Shown piece by piece: positions 7,397 through 15,584 of a stretch of DNA of 62,071 nt; position 1 is the first letter of the stretch, and every line of letters begins with the position of its first letter. The position numbers were made by a program, and so were the translations under genes. The DNA comes from Comamonadaceae bacterium (lineage in GTDB: Bacteria > Pseudomonadota > Gammaproteobacteria > Burkholderiales > Burkholderiaceae_C). The DNA lies in assembly GCA_947452785.1 (NCBI GenBank), contig CANGDZ010000012.1, positions 1 to 62,071 of the forward strand, in the 5' to 3' direction. Under the pieces are notes generated by a model that searched no databases, was not told the DNA's origin, and saw nothing but the letters and a program-made list of their open reading frames with translations.

Positions 7397-8515
7397 ATGA
7401 ACTTTGAACTGACCCCTGAACAGCAGCAACTGGCCGACTCGGTTAGCAAGTACCTGAGCAACAACTACACATTTGAACAACGCAAAGCGATCTTGCAATC
7501 GACCACGGGCGTGAGCGAATCGGCTTGGCACACCTTTGCCGAAATGGGTTTGACCGCCATGATCTTGCCCGAAGCCGACGGCGGCTTTGGCGGTGGCGCA
7601 ATGGACTTGATGGCCGTAATGGAGGCCATGGGCGAAGCCCTGGTGGTAGAGCCTTTGCTTGACAACGTGGCCCTGGCTGGGCGCTTGGTGGCCCGATTGG
7701 GCAGTGAAGCGCAACGCGCAGCGGTACTGCCGGGCTTGATCGACGGCAGCTTGCGTTTGGCTTTTGCCACTTTGGAGCCCGGCCATCGCTATGGGCTGGT
7801 ACCGTACACCACGACAGCCAAGGCCGCAGGCCCTAGCTGGGTGCTGAACGGCCACAAAGCCGTGGTCACCGGTGCCGCCTCGGCGCAGCAACTGGTGGTC
7901 TCGGCCGCCACGCCCAGCGGTGTGAGTTTGTTCTTGGTGGATGCCAAGGCATCGGGTGTGATACTCAACCCCAGCCGCACGGTGGACGGTTTTCGCGTGG
8001 CCGATGTCCTGCTGAAAAATGTGGCCGTGACTGCCGACGCTTTGCTGGGACTTGAAGGTGCGGCATTGCCTTTCATCGAGGAAGCGGCCGACTTTGCCAC
8101 GGCACTCTTGTGCGCCGAAGCCATTGGCGCCATGAAAAGTGCCAACGATGCGACGCTGGACTACATGAAGCAGCGCAAGCAGTTTGGCGTGCCCATCGCC
8201 TCCTTCCAGGTGTTGCAGCACCGCATGGTGGAGATGTACATCTGCACCGAGCAAGCACGTTCCATGGCCATTTTGGCGGCCAGCAAGGTCGATGGTTCAA
8301 CCGACGTGAAGGACCGTGCGCGCGCCGTTTCTGCCGCCAAGATCAAAATCGCGGATGCTGCGCGCCAGGTCAGCCAAGAGTCGGTGCAGTTGCATGGCGG
8401 CATGGGCATGACCGAAGAGCTCAAGGTCTCGCACACTTTCCGTCGCTTGACCATGATTGCACAGCAATTGGGCGATGCTGACCACCACTTAGAGCGCTAT
8501 GCAGCGCTGACTTGA
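7397..8515 (+). CDS. Acyl-CoA dehydrogenase (pimeloyl-CoA dehydrogenase small-subunit type)
   Basis: The 372-residue protein belongs to the acyl-CoA dehydrogenase superfamily but is more divergent than its upstream partner. It begins MNFELTPEQQQLADSVSKYL, has a weak middle domain (ATLEPGHRYGL replaces the usual TEPxAGSD), and has a clear C-terminal domain with QRKQFGVPIASFQVLQHRMV and QLHGGMGMTEELKVSHTFRR. The altered flavin/substrate loop suggests that it works as the partner subunit of a heteromer. The start codon is preceded by GAGGAAAAA. It lies 7 bases after the first dehydrogenase and 15 before an SDR, so the three are probably one operon. Confidence 0.88.
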   Translation: MNFELTPEQQQLADSVSKYLSNNYTFEQRKAILQSTTGVSESAWHTFAEMGLTAMILPEADGGFGGGAMDLMAVMEAMGEALVVEPLLDNVALAGRLVARLGSEAQRAAVLPGLIDGSLRLAFATLEPGHRYGLVPYTTTAKAAGPSWVLNGHKAVVTGAASAQQLVVSAATPSGVSLFLVDAKASGVILNPSRTVDGFRVADVLLKNVAVTADALLGLEGAALPFIEEAADFATALLCAEAIGAMKSANDATLDYMKQRKQFGVPIASFQVLQHRMVEMYICTEQARSMAILAASKVDGSTDVKDRARAVSAAKIKIADAARQVSQESVQLHGGMGMTEELKVSHTFRRLTMIAQQLGDADHHLERYAALT

Positions 8516-8530
8516 GTTAAAAGGTTTGCC

Positions 8531-9337
8531 ATGACAGGACACCTGCAAGGCCAAGTGGCCATCATCACCGGGGCTGGCTCGGGCATTGGTCGTGCTGCGG
8601 CTTTGCTGTTTGCCCAAGAGGGCGCGCTCTTGGTACTGGGCGACAAAACCGAGGCGGTGCACGAAACCGCACTCGCTGTTATCGCCGCAGGCGGTCAGGC
8701 TGTGGCCATGCAGATCGATGCAGGACTCGAGCCCGATGTGGTGGCGCTGGTGCAAGCGGCGCAAACTCACTACGGACGGTTGGATGTGGCTTTTGCCAAT
8801 GCCGGCATCTCAGGTGGCCGTGCTAGTGTGTTTGATTCCACGCCAGAGTTGTGGAGCGAGGTGTTGCGGGTCAATTTGATCGGTCCTTGGCTGATGATCA
8901 AGCACGCAGGCCAAGCCATGGTGGACGCAGGGCAGGGCGGCTCAATTGTCTGCACCGCTTCAGTGGCGGGCATACGGTCGGGCGCTGGTGGCGCACCTTA
9001 TTCGGCGAGCAAAGCCGGCGTGATCAATTTGGTGATGGTCTCGGCGCAGCAGTTGAGCGAGTCGGGCGTGCGCGTAAATGCACTGTGCCCAGGCTTGACG
9101 GAAACCGGCATGACCAAGCCCACTTTTGACTACGCCAAGGACAAGGGCGTGAGTCACAAGTTGGGGCGTTTAAATCCTTTGCGCCGAGCCGGTCAGCCCC
9201 AAGAGTTGGCGCAAGTGGCCCTCTTTTTGGCCTCTCAGCAGTCCAGCTATGTCAATGGGCAAGCCATTGCGGTGGACGGTGGTTTGTCGAGTTCACACCC
9301 GGTGACGCGGCAACTGCCAGGGCAAACCGCGGTTTAG
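8531..9337 (+). CDS. SDR-family oxidoreductase (3-hydroxyacyl-CoA dehydrogenase-like)
   Basis: The 268-residue short-chain dehydrogenase has the Rossmann motif [10 protein letters not shown] (residues about 14-23), the NAG motif ANAGISGG near 90, a catalytic Ser in CTASVAGI and the YSASK catalytic pair near 157-161. The C-terminal [11 protein letters not shown] is typical of classical SDRs that use NAD(P)H. It is the third gene of the acyl-CoA dehydrogenase operon, so oxidation of a hydroxyacyl-CoA or related alcohol intermediate is a reasonable inference. SDR specificity cannot be read from sequence. AAAAGG lies upstream of the ATG. Confidence 0.88.
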   Translation: MTGHLQGQVAIITGAGSGIGRAAALLFAQEGALLVLGDKTEAVHETALAVIAAGGQAVAMQIDAGLEPDVVALVQAAQTHYGRLDVAFANAGISGGRASVFDSTPELWSEVLRVNLIGPWLMIKHAGQAMVDAGQGGSIVCTASVAGIRSGAGGAPYSASKAGVINLVMVSAQQLSESGVRVNALCPGLTETGMTKPTFDYAKDKGVSHKLGRLNPLRRAGQPQELAQVALFLASQQSSYVNGQAIAVDGGLSSSHPVTRQLPGQTAV

Positions 9338-9384
9338 CTCCGAGCTCCGCTCAGCCGCTACACCGCGTATGGGTGTCAAACGCC

Positions 9385-10278
9385 TTACCAGCTGTCATCG
9401 CCGCCCGAGTCGGAGGACGCATCGTCCCAGCCGCTGCCTGAGCCAGAATCGAAATTGCCTAAATCGGGCTGTGCAGGATTGTCAAATGGGACATAGCCGC
9501 CGTTGCCGCCCGCGTTTTGGGGCACTGCATTGCTGTGGTGATCGCCGCCCTCAAGGGCTTTAGACAAGGCGTAACCCGCAGCCACGCCCGCCAAGCCACC
9601 GACCACGGCACCACCGATGCCAGAGCCCATGCCGCCGCCCATGGGTTGGCCGCCTGGGTAACCTGGCGCATAGCCGGGACCGTAACCCGCAGCAGCAGGC
9701 TGACCTGGTGCATAGGGAGAGGCGTTGGCAGGACCGGTGGCTTGCATGGGGGTGTTGTAGTTAGGTGTTGCCTGTTTTTGGCGTCGCAGCACCAAGGCCA
9801 AAACCACCAAGCCGGCAATGCCTATCCATACATAGTGCAAGGGAAATGAGGGCTCAGGCGCAACCGGTGCTGGACTGACTGCTGCACGATGGGGCTCGGA
9901 CAAAGCCGAGGCCGCTTGCGTGCCGCTCAGCCCCTTGGCTTGCTGGCTGACTTTGTTAAATACGTCGTTGAATTTCTCAGGACTGGCTGCAAATTTAAGT
10001 GTGGGATCGATGGTTTTGGCTTGGGCCAGTGCGGCTTGCGCGTCAGCATAGCGGGCTTCTCGGGCCAGTACCTGACCCAGCTCGTAATGCGCTTTAGCGC
10101 TGTTTGGCTTTTCTTGTATGACCTCGCGCAGCATGGTCTCGGCTTGAGTCAGGTGGCCCGCAGAAACAGCTGCATCAATGTCTTTGGGACTGGGCAATGC
10201 CATGGCGGCGGCTGCCGCGAGGGTGATCAACAGACCCAGGATGGGCTTGCCGAGCTGTGCAAATTGAAAACGTGGCAT
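9385..10278 (-). CDS. TPR-containing membrane protein with glycine-rich tail
   Basis: The 297-residue protein starts with a hydrophobic signal or anchor (residues 8-28, LGKPILGLLITLAAAAAMAL). One or two tetratricopeptide repeats follow at about 30-100 (AETMLREVIQEKPNSAKAHYELGQVL). A transmembrane segment lies near 150-165 (WIGIAGLVVLALVL) and is followed by a basic RRQKQ. The rest is low complexity: a Gly/Pro/Tyr-rich stretch, a GIGGAVVGGLAGVAAGYALSK hydrophobic glycine-zipper segment, and an acidic Asp/Ser/Gly tail ending GGDDSW. AAGGGGAG precedes the ATG. The role is unknown; TPRs suggest protein-protein contact at the membrane. It converges on the SDR gene 47 bases away. Confidence 0.75.
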   Translation of the reverse strand: MPRFQFAQLGKPILGLLITLAAAAAMALPSPKDIDAAVSAGHLTQAETMLREVIQEKPNSAKAHYELGQVLAREARYADAQAALAQAKTIDPTLKFAASPEKFNDVFNKVSQQAKGLSGTQAASALSEPHRAAVSPAPVAPEPSFPLHYVWIGIAGLVVLALVLRRQKQATPNYNTPMQATGPANASPYAPGQPAAAGYGPGYAPGYPGGQPMGGGMGSGIGGAVVGGLAGVAAGYALSKALEGGDHHSNAVPQNAGGNGGYVPFDNPAQPDLGNFDSGSGSGWDDASSDSGGDDSW

Positions 10279-10374
10279 ATCGCGATCTCCCCTTGAGGTT
10301 TGAACATCAAAGAGGCGATTGTGCTTGCCCCTTATTGCGCTTGTGTAAAGCAGGTCTTTCGGCCGCCAAAGCGA

Positions 10375-10953
10375 TCAAAACCAAAGAAAGAAACCATTCA
10401 ACATGGAGAAAAACCCCAGTGCACCCAATAAACTGCCCACCCAGTAAAAGACTGCAATGCCGCCTATGATCGAAACTGAAAGCAAAACGATGGCAATTTG
10501 CAGCATACCCTCGGCATAGTCAAACCAAGGGTCTTGGCGCATTGCGTGGTCGCGCTCATGCTCATGGTCCTTGGCCCTGGCCAACAGCTCTTTTTTACCT
10601 TCTTTGGTTTCAGGCTCGGACTCGTAGCGTTCGATGGTTTTTTTGTAATCCTCGATCTTCTTCAGGTGCAATTCTTTAACCGCCGCAGGCATCTGGGGTT
10701 CGCGGGCCAATTGCAATTCCAAATCGGTAGCGGCAATTTTCAATGCCGTTTGGCGTACGGTCTTGGCTTGGTAAAACGAATAGGCGTTAGATGCCAAGAT
10801 GTTCTCTTGAGTCGACTCCTTCATCGCATTGGAGCCGCCCAAGTTGGATATGGCCAGCACCATGGCCAAAATGGAAATGGTCAAAGCAGTACGGCTTTTG
10901 TGGCCGTGACCCTCATTCAGCTCGGTCAATTCGTTGGCTTCAGTGACTTCCAT
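10375..10953 (-). CDS. DUF4337 family membrane protein
   Basis: The 192-residue protein matches the DUF4337 pattern. It has a short polar N-terminus, one hydrophobic helix (about 20-40, TALTISILAMVLAIS) followed by NLGGSNAMKE, a long charged helical middle with AYSFYQAKTVRQTALK, and two C-terminal transmembrane helices (about 145-190) ending NGFFLWF. AGAGG lies upstream of the ATG. The function of this family is not known to me. It lies 28 bases downstream of kup on the same strand, so the two may be cotranscribed. Confidence 0.8.
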   Translation of the reverse strand: MEVTEANELTELNEGHGHKSRTALTISILAMVLAISNLGGSNAMKESTQENILASNAYSFYQAKTVRQTALKIAATDLELQLAREPQMPAAVKELHLKKIEDYKKTIERYESEPETKEGKKELLARAKDHEHERDHAMRQDPWFDYAEGMLQIAIVLLSVSIIGGIAVFYWVGSLLGALGFFSMLNGFFLWF

Positions 10954-10981
10954 TCAGAACCTCTTTATATGTATAAAACCA

Positions 10982-12868
10982 TCAAATTTCAATGTGACCG
11001 CCAATTTCAATGGCGTGGTCAAACGGGATTTTGAAATACTCAGTCGCGCCTTGCATCATGCGGTGCATCATGATGAAGGGAGCCAGCATCCAAGGCGAGC
11101 TGTGTTTGGCGACCACTTTTTCTTTGCCCACAAAGAATGAAATTTCCATCAGGCTGAAATGAAATTCTCGGGCCCGCAGCAAGGCCACCGCCCGCATCAC
11201 ATTGGGCTCTTCCATATAGCCATAGCTGACATGCACCGAGTGTATGTTGTGGTCCAAATGGCGCGTCTGCACCCTATCTTCGTCGGGCACAAAGGGCTTG
11301 TCTACAATCGCCATGTTCATTAGTACCACGCGTTCGTGCAGCACTTTGTTGTGTTTCAAGTTGTGCAGCAAGGCCAGCGGTGTGATTTCTTCGTGCGGGA
11401 CCATGAAAATGGCGGTACCTGAAATTCTGTGCGGTTGGCTTTTACTGATTTGTGTGATGAAGTCTTGCAAAGGCAGGGCCTGATCCCAACGCGCCTTGAG
11501 TAAGCGTTCACGGCCATTGATCCAGGTGATCATGATGATCAAGGAGACCGTGGCCACCGCAATCGGCAACCAACCGCCCTCAAAAAATTTAAACAGATTG
11601 GTACCCAAAAAGATGGTGTCCAACAAGAACAAAAGGCCAAAGATGGGCAAGAAAATCAGCTTACTCCAACCTTTGATGAAAATCATGAAATAGGCCGCCA
11701 GCAAGGTATCGATGGCCATGGCACCGGTCACTGAGATGCCGTAGGCTGAGGCCAGGTTTTCAGAGCTTCGGAAAATGGTGACCAAGGCCACCACGCCCAA
11801 ATACAAAAAAATATTGATTTTGGACACATAGACTTGGCCAATCTCATCTGACGAGGTGTGCTTGATGCGCAGTCGAGGGATGAAGCCCAATTGCACCGCC
11901 TGGTTGGCAATCGAGAATGCACCTGAGATTACGGCCTGGGATGCAATGATGGTGGCCATGAAGGCCAGAAATAGCAGCGGAATCAAAGCCCATTCGGGCG
12001 CCAAGCGGTAAAACGGGTTGTCAATGGCGCTGGGGTCGCGAATCAATAAGGCGCCTTGGCCGAAGTAATTGAGCAGCAAGCAAGGAAAAACCAGCAGCAT
12101 CCAAACTCTTTGGATGGGCTTGAGTCCAAAATGACCCATGTCGGCGTATAAAGCCTCGCCCCCTGTGACGGCCAAGACCACTGAGCCCAAAATAGCAATA
12201 GCGACGCCCGTGTGTTGAAATAGAAATGACATCCCTGTGAAGGGGTTCAGGGCCGCCAAAATCGCTGGTGTTTGCAGAATTTCGATCAATCCCAGTACCC
12301 CCAGCGTTACGAACCAGATCAGCATCACAGGTCCAAACACCTTGCCAATTCTTGCCGTGCCAAAGCGCTCAATGGCAAACAACCCGGTGATCAATGCCAA
12401 AGCGATCACGATGATGAAGGGCTCTAAATCGGGGGATAAGACTTTCAGTCCCTCTACCGCACTGAGTACTGAGATGGCGGGCGTTATCATGCTGTCCCCA
12501 AAAAAGAGCGAAGCCCCGAGGGCACCAGCGACGATGATGATCCATCGCGAGACGGGGTTTTTGCTGGCCGTTTTAGAGACCAGGGCCGTCAATGCAAAAA
12601 CACCACCTTCGCCTTGGTTGTCAGCGCGCATGATGATAAGCACGTATTTGATGGTCACCACAAAGATCAAGGCCCAAGTTATCAGGGACAGGATGCCATA
12701 AACCGATGGGGTGAGATCGCTGCCAGAAGAAATGCCAGCCGCTTCAATAGATACTTTGAGTGCATACAAAGGCGATGTGCCAATGTCGCCAAAGACCACG
12801 CCTAAGGCGCCCAGCATCATGACCCGCATCGGGGTCGAGGAACTGTTGTGTGAAGTACCTGAACTCAT
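10982..12868 (-). CDS. kup: Kup-type potassium uptake transporter
   Basis: The 628-residue protein is a K+/H+ symporter of the inner membrane. The N-terminal signature LGALGVVFGDIGTSPLYALK is diagnostic for the Kup/HAK/KUP family. About 12 transmembrane helices occupy residues 20 to about 440, with GGEALYADMGHFG near 245, followed by a cytoplasmic C-terminal domain. The length fits the family (622 in E. coli). The ATG at 12868 was chosen because the signature starts shortly after it; an upstream frame to 12922 adds 18 residues that are not typical. The gene is divergent from a potassium channel across an AT-rich 113-base spacer. Confidence 0.95.
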   Translation of the reverse strand: MSSGTSHNSSSTPMRVMMLGALGVVFGDIGTSPLYALKVSIEAAGISSGSDLTPSVYGILSLITWALIFVVTIKYVLIIMRADNQGEGGVFALTALVSKTASKNPVSRWIIIVAGALGASLFFGDSMITPAISVLSAVEGLKVLSPDLEPFIIVIALALITGLFAIERFGTARIGKVFGPVMLIWFVTLGVLGLIEILQTPAILAALNPFTGMSFLFQHTGVAIAILGSVVLAVTGGEALYADMGHFGLKPIQRVWMLLVFPCLLLNYFGQGALLIRDPSAIDNPFYRLAPEWALIPLLFLAFMATIIASQAVISGAFSIANQAVQLGFIPRLRIKHTSSDEIGQVYVSKINIFLYLGVVALVTIFRSSENLASAYGISVTGAMAIDTLLAAYFMIFIKGWSKLIFLPIFGLLFLLDTIFLGTNLFKFFEGGWLPIAVATVSLIIMITWINGRERLLKARWDQALPLQDFITQISKSQPHRISGTAIFMVPHEEITPLALLHNLKHNKVLHERVVLMNMAIVDKPFVPDEDRVQTRHLDHNIHSVHVSYGYMEEPNVMRAVALLRAREFHFSLMEISFFVGKEKVVAKHSSPWMLAPFIMMHRMMQGATEYFKIPFDHAIEIGGHIEI

Positions 12869-12981
12869 GAGGGAGTACCCTTGAATATTGATAACGATCA
12901 AATGTATCAAATTAATTGACATTGATAGATTTATAATTTATCTTGTAATTTTTATTGTTTTTAAATTAATCAGGTTTTTTT

Positions 12982-13809
12982 ATGATGAAGAAGGCTTTTT
13001 CAGATCCGCATTCCGCATCGTTTCAAATATGGAACAAGCTGATCGCTGTGTTGATCTTTGTCTCCTGTGTGGTGCTCGCCTTGGATTCCATTCCTGAAGT
13101 GGCCAGCAGCTACGAGCACGGGTTTGCTATTGTCGAATGGTTCTCAGTCGCCATATTCACGGTGGACTACATCGGCCATTTGGTTTTTTCTGAGAAAAAA
13201 TGGAAGTACGCTTTTACCCCCTGGGGCATCATTGATCTGCTTTCGATCTTGCCTTCGTACCTGATGCTGTTGAATTTGACGGCATTGCAGGGCAGCAAAG
13301 TTCTACGTTTGTTGCGCGTGGCCAGGGTGCTGCGGGTACTCAAACTTGCGCGCATGATGACCGCGTCAGGTAAATCGACCAATCCGGTGATGGACAATTT
13401 GAAGATCTACTTCATTGTGCTGTTCTCAGTGTTGATGATTTCGAGTACCGCTATGTTCTTCGTCGAGGGCGAGCTTTACTCGCCTGAGGTCATGGCCGCA
13501 GGTCAGCAGATGCTGGATGCCAAGGCCACTGCGGGCGCTGAGCCTGAAAAATTCATGCCGACCGACCCTATCACGGGCAACGCCATTCCTGAAGACAAGC
13601 GTTTCTTCACATCGATTCCGACGGCCATGTGGTGGTGCATTGTCACCTTGACAACCACCGGCTACGGTGACATGTTCCCCGTCACGGTGGGTGGACGATT
13701 GGTGGCTGCGGTGACCATGTTGCTTGGTTTGGTACTTTTTGGTATTTTGTTGAATGTGATTGGCAACACCTTGATGTTGGTGCTGTTCGGGGAAAAAAAT
13801 AAGGAATAA
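12982..13809 (+). CDS. Voltage-gated-type potassium channel (ion transporter family)
   Basis: The 275-residue protein is a six-transmembrane inner-membrane channel. S1-S3 lie in residues 20-110. S4 has regularly spaced arginines (VLRLLRVARVLRVLKLARMM, about 110-130). The pore has the potassium selectivity filter TTTGYGD near 226, followed by S6 ending near 270. The loop between S5 and the pore is long (about 60 residues), longer than in compact KvAP-like channels. There is no C-terminal RCK/TrkA-N domain. Its divergent neighbour is the Kup importer, so the pair plausibly balances potassium uptake and leak. The start is weakly supported: AGG precedes ATGATG, and either ATG may be used. Confidence 0.9.
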   Translation: MMKKAFSDPHSASFQIWNKLIAVLIFVSCVVLALDSIPEVASSYEHGFAIVEWFSVAIFTVDYIGHLVFSEKKWKYAFTPWGIIDLLSILPSYLMLLNLTALQGSKVLRLLRVARVLRVLKLARMMTASGKSTNPVMDNLKIYFIVLFSVLMISSTAMFFVEGELYSPEVMAAGQQMLDAKATAGAEPEKFMPTDPITGNAIPEDKRFFTSIPTAMWWCIVTLTTTGYGDMFPVTVGGRLVAAVTMLLGLVLFGILLNVIGNTLMLVLFGEKNKE

Positions 13810-13824
13810 AGTTTTTCCTTGTTG

Positions 13825-13858
13825 AACCAAAAAGGTGCACTCGTGCACCTTTTTGGTT
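13825..13858. terminator. Perfect bidirectional hairpin terminator
   Basis: AACCAAAAAGGTGCAC-tc-GTGCACCTTTTTGGTT is a perfect 16-bp inverted repeat with a two-base centre. T tracts flank the GC core on both strands. It serves the potassium channel gene, which ends at 13809. It could also stop transcripts from the ATPase gene ending at 13910 on the other strand. Confidence 0.9.
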
Positions 13859-13909
13859 CGTATTTTCCATGGCGTGCGGCTAAAGCTCGCCGTGCCGGCC
13901 TTCAGTCAG

Positions 13910-14611
13910 TCACAAGGGTAGGCGGTCAAAAGATTCATAAGTTTTGTGCAACCAGTGTTTGACGCGCTGCCGCTCCAGCAAGCCCAAGGCATCCTCGCCT
14001 GATTTGTGGTTCAAGGCGGCCCAAAAACTGGCGTTTTGACGGTCGATTTTGCGCATGCTGGCTTCATGCAATTGCGCCAGGGACACCACATTTGCGCCCC
14101 ATGCCACCGATTGCTTCATGGCGGGCGAAACCTCCAACTGAGAAAAATCATTGCCTCGGCCGTGATTTTTCACAATCACGTAGTGGGCGCGGTTCCCCCA
14201 AGTGTCTATCAAGCGGGCCAGCTGGTCCACTGAGTCTTGACCGGCATCGGCGATGTGCCAGAAGTTGACCTTAACGCCCATCTCGGCCATGACGTCCAGC
14301 AAGTCGGAGTCTTGGATCCAGCGCGTCAGGGGGGCCGCGGTTTGGGCGGCCAAATCCACAATCACGCGCAGGGGATGCTCTGGCTCCGTTGTTTCAAATG
14401 CCGAAGCGATGGCGTCCAGGCCTTCATAGCTGTCCACAATGATGGGCGAGGCAAAGTCGGCATAAAAGCGGGTGAAGGAGGTATGGGAGCGGTCGGTATC
14501 GAAGCCCGTGAAAGGCAGTTGGTTGTCAATGAAGTACTGGGCTAAGACGCGTGCGACGACAGATTTGCCGACGCCGCCTTTTTCGCCACCGATGAAATTG
14601 AGTGAGCTCAT
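13910..14611 (-). CDS. Orphan ParA/MinD-type P-loop ATPase, TraL-like
   Basis: The 233-residue protein starts with a deviant Walker A motif GGEKGGVGKSVVAR (residues 8-21) of the SIMIBI/ParA class. Next come DTDRSHTSFTRFY, close in layout to the conjugative TraL proteins, VIVDLAAQTAAP as the Walker B region, and VIVKNHGRG in the later strand. It lacks a ParB partner and a DNA-binding N-terminal extension. The flanking genes are a potassium channel and a nitroreductase, and no conjugation or partition genes are near. The start lacks a strong ribosome binding site. The cargo or partner is unknown. Confidence 0.75.
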   Translation of the reverse strand: MSSLNFIGGEKGGVGKSVVARVLAQYFIDNQLPFTGFDTDRSHTSFTRFYADFASPIIVDSYEGLDAIASAFETTEPEHPLRVIVDLAAQTAAPLTRWIQDSDLLDVMAEMGVKVNFWHIADAGQDSVDQLARLIDTWGNRAHYVIVKNHGRGNDFSQLEVSPAMKQSVAWGANVVSLAQLHEASMRKIDRQNASFWAALNHKSGEDALGLLERQRVKHWLHKTYESFDRLPL

Positions 14612-14787
14612 GTCTGAATGGATTTGGATGTTGAAGATTGCCCAAGCCCGGCGGGCCTGTCCTTGGACTTAGCAAGAAACATGCGCGTCACCTGCTTGCA
14701 ACGACAAGTCGCAAAAACCGCTAATATCCAGCTCCGAGCACACAGGTGCTGAACATTTTTGTGAACCTCTCTTTAAGCAAAGAACGT

Positions 14788-15423
14788 ATGACTCTGATTG
14801 ACCAGCTGAAATGGCGCTATGCCGCCAAAAAAATGAACCCCGGCCAAGTTGTGCCCCAAGACAAAGTGGACCGCATTGTGGAGGCCATTCGTTTGACGGC
14901 CACATCCAGCGGCTTGCAGCCCTATGAAGTCTTTGTGGTGACGAACCCCGAAATTCGCCAGAAAATTCAGGCTGTGGCGAATAACCAAGCGCAAATCACC
15001 GAAGGCTCGCACCTTTTGGTCTTTGCCGCATGGGACGACTACACCCCTGAGCGCATCAATATGATGTTTGACTTGACCAACAAAACGCGTGGCTTTACCA
15101 ACGACGGTTGGGAAGCGTACCGCGCCATGTTGCTGAGCAAATACCCCGCCCGTGGCGCCGAAGCCAATTACCAGCACGCTGCACGTCAGGCTTACATTGG
15201 TTTGGGTACCGCCCTGATTGCGGCTGCTGAAGAGCAAGTGGACACCACGCCCATGGAAGGCTTTGTGCCCGCCAAGGTCGATGAAATTTTGGGTCTTGCC
15301 GCTCACGGCCTGCGCAGTGTGATTTTGTTGCCCTTGGGTTATCGTGAAACGGGCAAAGACTGGTTGGAAACCTTGCCCAAAGTGCGCCGCGATACGGGTG
15401 GTTTTGTCACCGAAGTGAAATAA
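14788..15423 (+). CDS. Nitroreductase-family NAD(P)H-dependent oxidoreductase
   Basis: The 211-residue FMN protein belongs to the NfsB-like nitroreductases. It begins MTLIDQLKWRYAAKKMNPGQ, where RYAAKKM is the phosphate/FMN-binding start. SSGLQPYEVFVV follows near 40, ending with LLPLGYRETGKDWL near 190. The family reduces quinones, nitro compounds or flavins with NAD(P)H. The ATG at 14788 matches the family start; an upstream GTG at 14746 would add 14 residues. It is a single gene with its own terminator, divergent from the ATPase gene. Confidence 0.9.
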   Translation: MTLIDQLKWRYAAKKMNPGQVVPQDKVDRIVEAIRLTATSSGLQPYEVFVVTNPEIRQKIQAVANNQAQITEGSHLLVFAAWDDYTPERINMMFDLTNKTRGFTNDGWEAYRAMLLSKYPARGAEANYQHAARQAYIGLGTALIAAAEEQVDTTPMEGFVPAKVDEILGLAAHGLRSVILLPLGYRETGKDWLETLPKVRRDTGGFVTEVK

Positions 15424-15470
15424 CTTCAACTTCCTTGATGCATGTGCCTGATGAGGCAAGCAAGGGTATG

Positions 15471-15505
15471 GGCTCAATGTCATTTTCGGCATTGAGCCTT
15501 TTTTT
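15471..15505 (+). terminator. Rho-independent terminator of the nitroreductase gene
   Basis: GGCTCAATG-tcattttcgg-CATTGAGCC forms a perfect 9-bp stem followed by seven T residues. It insulates the nitroreductase gene from the gentisate operon promoter just downstream. Confidence 0.92.
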
Positions 15506-15519
15506 ATTTTTGAAGTTGC

Positions 15520-15543
15520 AAATGATATGTATACTTACCATTT
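15520..15543. promoter_or_regulatory. 24-bp near-perfect palindrome, candidate operator of the gentisate operon
   Basis: The site AAATGATATGTATACTTACC plus ATTT matches its own reverse complement at 20 of 24 positions and is centred on GTATAC. It lies 42 bases before the ATG of the first operon gene. A TATACT at 15530-15535 inside it could be the -10 box, so a bound protein would block RNA polymerase. GT-n2-AC-centred palindromes are typical of FadR/FCD-type GntR regulators, but no regulator gene is nearby to support this. Confidence 0.55.
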
Positions 15544-15584
15544 GAGCGGTCTGATTGCGGATCCGAACTCTTGGAAGAGACAAT

